Source of the DNA: Bacteroidaceae bacterium
Lineage (GTDB): Bacteria; Bacteroidota; Bacteroidia; Bacteroidales; Bacteroidaceae
DNA: 48,664 bases
NCBI GenBank assembly: GCA_024398515.1
Contig: JAKSIZ010000013.1
Location: 1-48,664 of the forward strand
Direction: 5' to 3'
Made by a program: the position numbers and the translations under genes
The notes under the pieces: model-generated
Told to the model about the DNA's origin: nothing
Database searches by the model: none
Seen by the model: only the letters and a program-made list of their open reading frames with translations
Part shown: positions 8,437-16,140 of the stretch, piece by piece
Position numbering within the stretch: position 1 is the first letter of the stretch
Layout of the letters: every line of letters starts with the position of its first letter

Positions 8437-9861
8437 ATGATACGATTTCGCTTTATTACATTACTATACTTCATAATGATTGAAGTAAGCGTCTTTGCGG
8501 GCGGTTTTAAACCGTCAAGTCCTAATCCATTTGGCAATGCGTTGATACCAGACATGATTGCCGATGCAAGCATCCAGCAGTTTGATGGCACTTTTTATTG
8601 CTATGCCACAACGGATGGATATGGGAAACATCTGTCAACATCCGGTCCGCCTGTGGTATGGAAGTCAGAGGATTTTGTCAATTGGCAATTTTGTGGAAAC
8701 TATTTCCCTTCGGCTGTAGGACAATTGTATTGGGCACCGAGTAAGGTCATACCTTATAATGGTAAGTATTATATCTATCCTACCATCAATCACCGTATTT
8801 ATCCTGCCGTTTCTGATAGTCCTGAAGGTCCATTCATGCTTGCAAAGGGTGAAGATAGGTTTGACCAGCCAAACACCAGCTCCACTTTGTTTGAGAGTGA
8901 TAGACTCCAAGGCATAGATGCTGAAGTGTTCATCGACGATGATGGTTCGCGTTACGTATTCTGGAACAAACGCAAAGTGGCTATGCTTGACGAGAGTATG
9001 ACGCGATTGGCTTCTGAACCTATAGAACTGCCAAGTCCACATAAGGTATATTCTGAAGGACCTATATTCTTCAAGCGCGGTGGAATATATTATTATTTAT
9101 ATACACTCGGTCGTGACGAGAACTATCAGTATGCGTACATGTATAGCAAGGTGTCGCCAATGGGTCCATACATTTTTCCTGATGAAGACATCATTGCCAC
9201 TACTGATACTGCGTCCTGTGTGTTCGGCCCCGGTCATGGAACTGTTTTCTGCGTTGATGGCACGGATGATTGGTATTTTGCATTTCTGGAATTCAGCAGA
9301 AGAAGTACCAACAGACAGACGTATGTCAGCAAGATGGAGTTCAACCCAGATGGCACTATTCGTCCTATACGCCTCTCGATGCAGGGAGTTGGGAAGCTGC
9401 GTAAATCACCGCGAAAGAAAATGCTTACCGTTAAATCCGTATCAGCATCATCTACCAGATCTCCTTTGTGGATAAAACCAAATCTGGATAATCGTTTGAA
9501 TCGCATAGAATACTTTGATCCTCAGTTTGTCGTAGATGCTTCAAATGGTTCAAGATGGATGGCTGATGAAAGCGACAAATCCCCATGGTTCACAATTGAC
9601 TTGGGCAAAAGGAAGTATGTCGAGAAAAGTAACATATTCTTCGTTCGCCCGACAGAGTCACATAGCTATCAGTTGGAAGTATCCGAAGATGGGAAGAACT
9701 GGAAGACAATTTGCCGATATACCGACAAATTGCCACAATCGCCAATGGCAGATTTTGTGGGATGTAACTGCCGTTACTTGCGAGTACATATAACGGAAGG
9801 TGTGGCAGGAATATGGGAATGGGCTATTGAAGGCAAATCTTTTAAAGTATATAAACCATGA
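8437..9861 (+). CDS. GH43 family glycoside hydrolase with C-terminal F5/8 (CBM32-like) domain
   Basis: A 474-residue secreted protein. The five-bladed beta-propeller of GH43 shows the expected three carboxylates: base D43 (MIADASI), pKa modulator D161 (GIDAEVFIDDDG) and acid E207 (YSEGPIFF). Residues ~345-474 form a discoidin/F5-8 type C beta-sandwich (WFTIDLGKRKYVEKSNIFF, SYQLEVSEDGKNWK, CRYLRVHI), a common glycan-binding module. The family includes arabinofuranosidases, xylosidases and beta-galactosidases, and the subfamily is not readable here. It lies between GH78 and the sugar transporter on one strand, so it probably trims pentose or galactose side chains of the same glycan. Confidence 0.9.
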   Translation: MIRFRFITLLYFIMIEVSVFAGGFKPSSPNPFGNALIPDMIADASIQQFDGTFYCYATTDGYGKHLSTSGPPVVWKSEDFVNWQFCGNYFPSAVGQLYWAPSKVIPYNGKYYIYPTINHRIYPAVSDSPEGPFMLAKGEDRFDQPNTSSTLFESDRLQGIDAEVFIDDDGSRYVFWNKRKVAMLDESMTRLASEPIELPSPHKVYSEGPIFFKRGGIYYYLYTLGRDENYQYAYMYSKVSPMGPYIFPDEDIIATTDTASCVFGPGHGTVFCVDGTDDWYFAFLEFSRRSTNRQTYVSKMEFNPDGTIRPIRLSMQGVGKLRKSPRKKMLTVKSVSASSTRSPLWIKPNLDNRLNRIEYFDPQFVVDASNGSRWMADESDKSPWFTIDLGKRKYVEKSNIFFVRPTESHSYQLEVSEDGKNWKTICRYTDKLPQSPMADFVGCNCRYLRVHITEGVAGIWEWAIEGKSFKVYKP

Positions 9862-9903
9862 AGTTTTTTACTTGAGATATTTGAAAAAGTTTGCAAAAAG
9901 ATG

Positions 9904-9929
9904 TAAGTAAAAAATCCGTGAAGTTCGTA
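9904..9929 (+). promoter_or_regulatory. 26-bp motif shared by GH78 and transporter upstream regions, copy B
   Basis: One mismatch to 5557-5582. It ends 2 bp before the first possible ATG (9932) of the transporter and 23 bp before the preferred ATG (9953). If it were a regulator site here, it would overlap the translation start region. Confidence 0.55.
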
Positions 9930-9952
9930 TAATGAGATGTAAACATAATATT

Positions 9953-11134
9953 ATGGTGAACGACAAGAAATTTTCATTGGCAGCGTTGCCAGTGTTGTTT
10001 GGTTTTTTTGTAATGGGATTCTGCGACATAGTGGGAATCTCAAGTGACTATGCTGCGTCGGCTTTTGGCTGGTCGCAGACGATGGCTGGGCTTGTGCCTT
10101 CGGCAGTGTTTGTATGGTTCTTCTTCCTTGGCGTGCCGGTAGGGCTGCTGATGAACCGTATCGGAAGGAAGAACACAGTGTTGCTGTCCATGCTGGTGAC
10201 GGTGGTGGGAATGGTTATCCCATTGGTGAGCTATACCAGTGCTACGACGTTGGTGGCTTACGCTTTCCTCGGCATAGGCAATGCGATATTGCAGGTGAGC
10301 CTCAATCCATTGCTGAACAATGTGGTGACCAATGAGAAACTGCTGACGAGTACGTTGACTGCCGGACAGGTGGTTAAGGCAGTATCGTCGTTCATGGGAC
10401 CGTTCATAGTGCTTGCGGCAGTGAGTTGGTTTGGTGGTGGCGACGAGTCGAAGTGGTATGTCTGCTTCCCTCTCATGGGAGGGATAACGCTCGTGTCGGG
10501 CTTATGGCTGCTCTTGACTCCGATAGAGGATGAAAGGGTTCAAGGTTCAAGGTTCAAGGTTCAAGGTGGGGTTAGCTTAGGCGAAACACTTGCCCTGTTG
10601 AAGAATCCGACCATACTGACGCTGTTCTTCGGCATATTCTTTGCGGTGGGAACTGACGTCTCGACGAACTTCATCAGTAGCAAGGTGATGATAACACGTT
10701 TTGGCTACGACAAGGAATTGGCTGGCACAGCTCCGCAGGTGTATTTCGTACTGAGAACAATAGGAGCGTTCTTCGGGGTGTTTGCCTTGTCGAAGATTGC
10801 TTCGTTGAAGTATTTCAAGATAAACATTGTGGCGTGTATCGTGGCAGTTCTGGGATTGGCGTTCGTGGAAAATGAAGTAGTTGATTATGCCTGCATAGGA
10901 GCAATAGGTTTCCTCTGTTCGTGTGTGTTCCCGATAGTATATGGCATGGCACTTCAAAGCCAACCTACGAAGGCGAACGAGATAAGCGGTCTGATGATTA
11001 TGGCAGTGGCAGGAGGAACGGTATCGTTCCTTGTGGGTGCTGCAACAGATGCCATCGGCATATCAGGAGGCGTTTTGGTGATACTCCTTGAGGTGCTTTA
11101 TCTGACGTACTGCGCTTTCTTTGTAAAGAATTAA
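9953..11134 (+). CDS. FucP-like MFS sugar transporter
   Basis: About 393 residues with some twelve membrane segments. The MFS loop motif between TM2 and TM3 is GLLMNRIGRKNT. The general pattern matches the fucose/glucose:H+ symporter group of MFS (ALPVLFGFFVMGFCDIVGISSDYA, LNPLLNNV). It would bring a monosaccharide, plausibly rhamnose, across the inner membrane. The ATG at 9953 (MVNDKKFSLAALPV) is preferred because it leaves a short N-terminus before TM1; an in-frame ATG at 9932 adds seven residues. Oddity: the central cytoplasmic loop after LLLTPIEDE is encoded by four exact 7-bp ggttcaa repeats (10537-10564), giving VQGSRFKVQGG. A change of one unit would shift the frame. Confidence 0.88.
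   Translation: MVNDKKFSLAALPVLFGFFVMGFCDIVGISSDYAASAFGWSQTMAGLVPSAVFVWFFFLGVPVGLLMNRIGRKNTVLLSMLVTVVGMVIPLVSYTSATTLVAYAFLGIGNAILQVSLNPLLNNVVTNEKLLTSTLTAGQVVKAVSSFMGPFIVLAAVSWFGGGDESKWYVCFPLMGGITLVSGLWLLLTPIEDERVQGSRFKVQGGVSLGETLALLKNPTILTLFFGIFFAVGTDVSTNFISSKVMITRFGYDKELAGTAPQVYFVLRTIGAFFGVFALSKIASLKYFKINIVACIVAVLGLAFVENEVVDYACIGAIGFLCSCVFPIVYGMALQSQPTKANEISGLMIMAVAGGTVSFLVGAATDAIGISGGVLVILLEVLYLTYCAFFVKN
10537..10564 (+). repeat. four 7-bp ggttcaa repeats inside the sugar transporter
   Basis: Four exact consecutive ggttcaa units encode a basic, Gly/Gln-rich stretch in the loop between TM6 and TM7. Related 7-mers and their complements fill the neighbouring gaps at 8395-8436 and 11137-11280. 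Confidence 0.85.
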
Positions 11135-11328
11135 GTTTATTTAAGGTTTATGGTTTATGGCTTATGGTTTATGGTTTTGGAGTTAAGGGGTTAATGTTAT
11201 TTACAATTTACAATTTATTTACGATTTTGTAGATTTACAATTTAATCTTGCACCTGAAACTTGAAACCTATAACCTCTAGGTTAAAGAGAATAGCATTTT
11301 ATTAATTATATATTTAAACATTCAGACT
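11135..11328 (+). repeat. 194-bp gap with ggtttat and aacttgaaacc repeats
   Basis: From about 11137 to 11176 the sequence is a run of ggtttat-type 7-mers. From 11203 there are attta-caattta repeats, and near 11250-11280 an acttgaaacctataacct segment related to the complement of the same 7-mers. The last ~50 bp before the dockerin gene are A/T-rich, with no clear TANNTTTG box. Confidence 0.5.
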
Positions 11329-13866
11329 ATGAAGAAAAACTTTCTACTTTTGATTGCAATGTGCCTTACATGCGCATTCGCATTTGGCCAGGACATTCAT
11401 GGTGTTGATGGGTATTATAATTTCACCCCAACACAGATGAAAGCTTCAGGCATGTTTACTACTACCAATGGAACGTCGAATCCTAATTGGAAGCCAGTGA
11501 TTACTTACACTGATGACATGAAGTACTTGAAGTGCTACATGGGTATTAATAATCCTACACCTGACGAAACTGGTTTTGATCGCCGAACTGGCATAAGCTT
11601 TTCTGAAAAGAACGCTGGAGAGGGATGTGTGACGATAACTCGCAAATACCCAATCTTGGCTTTCAAGGTTTCCATCCCTCATAACAATTACTCTAAAGTA
11701 GCTGGTTACTGGGAACCTGAATTCCTTTGGTGGAATCCTTCGACAGGTGTCCGCGAAAAACTTCCTCTTAATGGTCTTGACAGCAACGGACGTTATCGTT
11801 TTCTTACTATTCATCCTTACATGAAGGATCAGTACGGCAGAGACTCCGTCCAACTCAATAAGGGAAACAATGGTTACGAAGTATGGCGTTCGGTAAAGGT
11901 GCTGCACACATACAAGGATTCCGTTTGGTATATCCGTAGGCTTGAACCAAAGGACGGCGAAATGACAGATTTTGTTGTTGCACTGAACTTTGGTTTAGTA
12001 ACTAATAATGTAGAAGACGGTGCAGTGCTCGACACTACGGACATCAAGTTACAACACATTAACTCTGGTTTCAATAATGTACGTTGCGACACATTGACTC
12101 GTGACACTCTTGAGAGCGGTGAGATAGTAACTCGCACCCTCACTCGCGAAGAGCAGTCTTTGTTCTATTATAAATGGATTAAGACGTTTAAGTCATTCGA
12201 CGAATTCTTCTCTGTTATGAACGAGGAAGGCAACTGGGGCGACGGCCCAGAGGTTGATCCAAACAAGGATATGCTCAACTCGGAGCTTTATGCTACTCGC
12301 CTGCTTATTGCAAACTATAAGTTCAGCGATAAACTCGAACCTTTACAGGTCGCCTTCGATGAAGCATTGCGTGTCTATGACAATCCTGCTTCAACCAGCG
12401 ACGAGTTTCTGGCAGCGGTAGAGGTGCTCAAGAAGGCAAAGGAAGATTTCCTCATTGCAATAGCACTCATCTCTGATGCAAAGATGGTGAACTTCTACAA
12501 TCTCTCTGGTATGCCTTTAGGACTTTCGGCAGAGGATGTTACAGCAGGTAACTTCACTGGCAAGCAACTTGAATTCAGTTCGGCAGAGCCACAGAACTTC
12601 CTTCTCCTTCCAAATGGAACAAGCAGTGGACAGAATGTCTATATGCTCAAGACAACTGACAGAACAATGGTTCAGGCTTCAAATGGGCAGTTACTGTTCG
12701 TACCTACCAATGAGCTTACAAGTCCTTCCATCATAGCACAGCTCGTGCTCGGCAACCGCGGAACAGAAGACAGCCCAGGCTATGACTTCAAGGTAGGCAA
12801 GTACTATTACTTCTTCAACGAGAATACAGGTCTTCTTGAATATGGGACAGAGATACCAACTGTTGAAACATACGATGAGATCACGTCATATCTCTTCTTC
12901 CCAATGGATGCACCAGAGTATGATCCTGCAGACCATGACGACATCAATTACCCAATGATTTCTGGCGAAGGTTCATTCAGTGAATTCAATGAACCGGCAG
13001 AGAAGGTTCTGGACTATGCTTTTGAATACTCGTTTGCAACATTCCCATGGGATACAGACGCAAAGGCCGTAGCAACAGAGCATGCAACTATGCCAATGAT
13101 GGATGGCTGGCGCACGAATGGATACAGACTTAACACCAATATTCAGCAGGCAACTATAGACGATGCCACTCTGATGCGATTGAACAAACTGGATGAATAC
13201 TACAGTTTCCATAAAGACACATTGTGCCAGACGATTGCTACAACAGACTATGTTGAGGATGGAATCTACACCATTATGCGTGAACACGGAGCATACACTT
13301 CAGCAAGCAACGTGGCACCTCAGCCTAACCAGTTGTGTGACTCTCTGTTTGCCGTTAACCTCAATTCTGGTATCAATCGCTACCTTGCAATAAAGTGGAA
13401 GGGAACAGATGAGGGCATAACAATGAACGAAATGGTGCTCTTTATTAAGAAAAGCATCGGTGGCCCGACATTAAATATGGGCAATCTGCTTGAGAAGCGT
13501 GGTGACGTTTATGTATGGGATCTTTTGGCTTGCGGCGTACCATACGGTGACAGCAAGGCTTGTGCACAGTATCTTAGTTGGCATGGAGTGAAGAATTCAT
13601 CGCAGGCTGTATATGTGGATTGGATTCGTTTCTACAACAACCTCGACGAGATTCCATCAGAGACTATCAACGTACCTAAGGGCAAGAAGGGCGATGCTAA
13701 TGAGGACGGTGCTGTAGATGTTTCCGACATCACAACTATCGCAGCATATATCCTTGGACAAAACCCAAGTCCATTCAATGCTGGCAATGCTGACGTGAAC
13801 AGCGATAATTCTATCGACGTTTCCGACATCACTGCAACTGCAGGCATCATTCTTGGAACAAATTAA
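11329..13866 (+). CDS. secreted PUL protein with C-terminal type I dockerin
   Basis: An 845-residue protein with a signal peptide (1-20, ending FAFG). I do not recognise residues 25-770: they are rich in beta-strand and aromatic residues, with a helical segment at ~325-385 (ATRLLIANYKFSDKLEPLQ, LAAVEVLKKAKEDFLIAI). The C-terminus (~786-845) is a clear dockerin: two calcium-loop repeats, DANEDGAVDVSDI and DVNSDNSIDVSDI, with acidic or Asn residues at loop positions 1, 3, 5, 9 and 12, each followed by a helix (AAYILG, AGIILG). Dockerins bind cohesins; no cohesin-like domain is encoded in this window. It lies between the transporter and the first FAS1 lipoprotein. A likely role is binding or processing of the PUL glycan outside the cell. 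Confidence 0.82.
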   Translation: MKKNFLLLIAMCLTCAFAFGQDIHGVDGYYNFTPTQMKASGMFTTTNGTSNPNWKPVITYTDDMKYLKCYMGINNPTPDETGFDRRTGISFSEKNAGEGCVTITRKYPILAFKVSIPHNNYSKVAGYWEPEFLWWNPSTGVREKLPLNGLDSNGRYRFLTIHPYMKDQYGRDSVQLNKGNNGYEVWRSVKVLHTYKDSVWYIRRLEPKDGEMTDFVVALNFGLVTNNVEDGAVLDTTDIKLQHINSGFNNVRCDTLTRDTLESGEIVTRTLTREEQSLFYYKWIKTFKSFDEFFSVMNEEGNWGDGPEVDPNKDMLNSELYATRLLIANYKFSDKLEPLQVAFDEALRVYDNPASTSDEFLAAVEVLKKAKEDFLIAIALISDAKMVNFYNLSGMPLGLSAEDVTAGNFTGKQLEFSSAEPQNFLLLPNGTSSGQNVYMLKTTDRTMVQASNGQLLFVPTNELTSPSIIAQLVLGNRGTEDSPGYDFKVGKYYYFFNENTGLLEYGTEIPTVETYDEITSYLFFPMDAPEYDPADHDDINYPMISGEGSFSEFNEPAEKVLDYAFEYSFATFPWDTDAKAVATEHATMPMMDGWRTNGYRLNTNIQQATIDDATLMRLNKLDEYYSFHKDTLCQTIATTDYVEDGIYTIMREHGAYTSASNVAPQPNQLCDSLFAVNLNSGINRYLAIKWKGTDEGITMNEMVLFIKKSIGGPTLNMGNLLEKRGDVYVWDLLACGVPYGDSKACAQYLSWHGVKNSSQAVYVDWIRFYNNLDEIPSETINVPKGKKGDANEDGAVDVSDITTIAAYILGQNPSPFNAGNADVNSDNSIDVSDITATAGIILGTN

Positions 13867-13881
13867 ATCGAATATCAATTC

Positions 13882-13915
13882 AAATGTGAGAGGTGAAGCT
13901 TCACCTCTCACATTT
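13882..13915 (+). terminator. perfect 34-bp palindrome after the dockerin gene
   Basis: The two 17-base halves, AAATGTGAGAGGTGAAG and its reverse complement, form an uninterrupted stem 15 bp after the stop codon. No T-run follows (acaacaac), so it may act as a 3'-end stabiliser or partial attenuator rather than a standard intrinsic terminator. Confidence 0.7.
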
Positions 13916-13932
13916 ACAACAACTCCACGAGT

Positions 13933-16005
13933 ATGAGAACTTCATTTTATACCATATTATATTGTCTTTTGATAGCATCTTTAGTCGGGTGTAAGGACTC
14001 TGACGATGTAGGTGAGAATTACCGAACCTTTGAAGGAGAGATGATTGCCACGTACATTGACGGACAGGAAAACCTGTCGATGTTTGCCGATTTGCTGAAG
14101 CAGGCAGATTGTTACGCTTTGCTTCAGTCGTACGGAAAATATACATGCTTTGTGCCTGACAACGACGCTATGAAGGAGTGGTATGCAAAGAATGAAAACA
14201 CGCTCGACTCACTGAAACGTCTTGATGACCCAGAGCAACTGCGTAAGTTCCTGCGTGAGGCGGTATTCTACCATCTTATAGATGGCGAGAGAAATGGAGT
14301 TAATGCCTTTAAGACGGAAGACTTTGCAGACGGTTCTTTCCCTGTGCAGAACATGGCTGGTCGTTATCTTTCAACGACAGTGCAGAAAGGTACGGGTGCT
14401 TGGTGTCTGAAGAATATAGACAGGTATTCGATGATAAAGGTGCCTAACATAGAACTGATAAATGGAGTAGTGCACGTTGTTGGTACGATGCTTGAAGGAA
14501 ACAATGACCTGTTGCCAGACTTCATTGTAGGCAGAGGTCGATACAGCATCTTTTCCGAAGCATTGCTTGCTACTGGATGGAGAGATTCTATGCTGACGAT
14601 TGAGGAACCTTATGCGCCTCCGACGGCAACCACATTGCCTAACGGTGACGGATTGACGCAGTCGTCAACATCGTTTTATGCCTATCCGGAAACAAAGAAG
14701 ACTCTATTTATGGCCTTTGCCGAAAGCGATTCTATTATGCTACTTCGTGAAGGTATAAGGAACTTGGACGACCTGCGTGCATACGCAAAGAAGATTTATG
14801 CTCCCGACGGAAATGATGTTGAGGATGAAACAAGTCCCGACAACAGCCTTCATAAGTTCATTGGATATCACCTCTATGATGTGCAAAGAGCAAAGAACAA
14901 GCTTATAGTGAACAAGGACTGGATTTCAAATTGGGAATGGCACACGTGGCGCGACCAGATATGCGATGATACGTATAAGGTGTATATGTATTATGTACCA
15001 TTGCAAAAGAATATGCTCTTGTATGTGCAAAATGCGAACACAAAGGATATCGACTATTCTTCCCGTACTTCCATCCCAGTGCTGAACTTCCCTTATTCGC
15101 CATATAATCCGAAGTATGCTGACATGGCGAATGTGGATGAATTGGACAATATGCCAGTAATCCGTCTTGTTGCCGATGAGGCAGACCAGTATTGCGAGAA
15201 CGGAGTGCTTCATGGCATAAACAATATGCTGGTGTTCAGCGATGAAGTAAGGTCGAAAGTGTTCCATCAGCGTATAAGGATGGATCTTCGCACTTTCCTT
15301 CCAGAGGGTGTGAACAATGGATTTTTCTATGATGGTGACCGAGGCTATAACCATTTCATAACCTCTGCTCCAGACCATTATTTCAAGAATCTTGATTTCG
15401 AGAGCGATAATAACACATACATGATGCACTCAGGCAAAACTCCACATGATTATTTCCTTGGTGGTTACTGCTGGTTTGTTGGCAATTTCAATATTGGTTT
15501 GAAAGTGGGACCTGTGCTTAAAGGGTCATACGAAGTACGACTAAGTTATAGTGTGATTGAAGGAAGTGGAGCCGTTGTGCAAATATATATGGACGGCATG
15601 CCTTGTGGTGTACCAATAGATACACGTGTTTCTGCCTATAATGGTGACACTGGCTGGATTCAGGATTGGCGTGCAATACAGGAATCGGGAAGTACACGAT
15701 TTGCGAACATGGGCGAAAGCGAGGAAGACCCTTATGGGTTTGAAAACGACAAGAACCTGCGAAACCATGGTTACATGAAAGCTCCGAATTGTTACGTCGG
15801 GTCGAACTATCACAACCTTGGCTATGGCGATAATCTATCGGCACGAAATGTTGATCATCAAATGCGACGTATCCTCGGCATCTTCAACTGGACAGAAGAT
15901 GGGACACATGAGTTGAGAATCGTGGCAATGCGATCTGGCGCATTCAACGTAGATTATATAGAGTTTATGCCAACCGACTTGATTGATGAGGAAGATCAGC
16001 ATTAA
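13933..16005 (+). CDS. FAS1 (fasciclin) lipoprotein with C-terminal beta-sandwich, first of three
   Basis: A 690-residue lipoprotein (lipobox LVGC, C20). Two FAS1 domains are visible. Domain 1 is ~35-205 (YTCFVPDNDAMKEWY, FYHLIDGE, INGVVHVVGTML). Domain 2 is ~205-440 (FSEALLATGW, HKFIGYHLYD, ENGVLHGINNMLVF). Residues ~480-685 form a jelly-roll-like module (GSYEVRLSYSVIEGSGAVVQ, DGTHELRIVAMRSG, NVDYIEFMP), similar in pattern to CBM6/35-type or malectin-like sandwiches. FAS1 domains mediate adhesion in other proteins. Here the gene leads the FAS1-FAS1-SusC-SusD group, so an outer-membrane, surface-exposed, glycan-binding role beside SusC/D is inferred. The gap to the dockerin gene contains the 34-bp palindrome. 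Confidence 0.88.
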   Translation: MRTSFYTILYCLLIASLVGCKDSDDVGENYRTFEGEMIATYIDGQENLSMFADLLKQADCYALLQSYGKYTCFVPDNDAMKEWYAKNENTLDSLKRLDDPEQLRKFLREAVFYHLIDGERNGVNAFKTEDFADGSFPVQNMAGRYLSTTVQKGTGAWCLKNIDRYSMIKVPNIELINGVVHVVGTMLEGNNDLLPDFIVGRGRYSIFSEALLATGWRDSMLTIEEPYAPPTATTLPNGDGLTQSSTSFYAYPETKKTLFMAFAESDSIMLLREGIRNLDDLRAYAKKIYAPDGNDVEDETSPDNSLHKFIGYHLYDVQRAKNKLIVNKDWISNWEWHTWRDQICDDTYKVYMYYVPLQKNMLLYVQNANTKDIDYSSRTSIPVLNFPYSPYNPKYADMANVDELDNMPVIRLVADEADQYCENGVLHGINNMLVFSDEVRSKVFHQRIRMDLRTFLPEGVNNGFFYDGDRGYNHFITSAPDHYFKNLDFESDNNTYMMHSGKTPHDYFLGGYCWFVGNFNIGLKVGPVLKGSYEVRLSYSVIEGSGAVVQIYMDGMPCGVPIDTRVSAYNGDTGWIQDWRAIQESGSTRFANMGESEEDPYGFENDKNLRNHGYMKAPNCYVGSNYHNLGYGDNLSARNVDHQMRRILGIFNWTEDGTHELRIVAMRSGAFNVDYIEFMPTDLIDEEDQH

Positions 16006-16140
16006 TTTGGTCGTTTGGGAGATTAGTCGTTTGGTCGTTTGAGGGATTGTTAACCCGAAACATCGAGAACTCGAAATCTCGAGAATTCGAAAACTCGAAA
16101 AAAAGAAAACTCAAAAAAAATCGGAAACCGCAATATAAAG
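16006..16140 (+). repeat. 135-bp gap of gtcgtttg and ctcgaaaa repeats
   Basis: Positions 16009-16045 hold gtcgtttg units (ggtcgtttgggagattag, tcgtttggtcgtttgaggg). Positions ~16055-16110 hold a degenerate tandem around cgagaactcgaaa. The first type is the complement of the repeat inside GH78, and the second resembles 31712-31750. No promoter or gene is seen. Confidence 0.6.
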
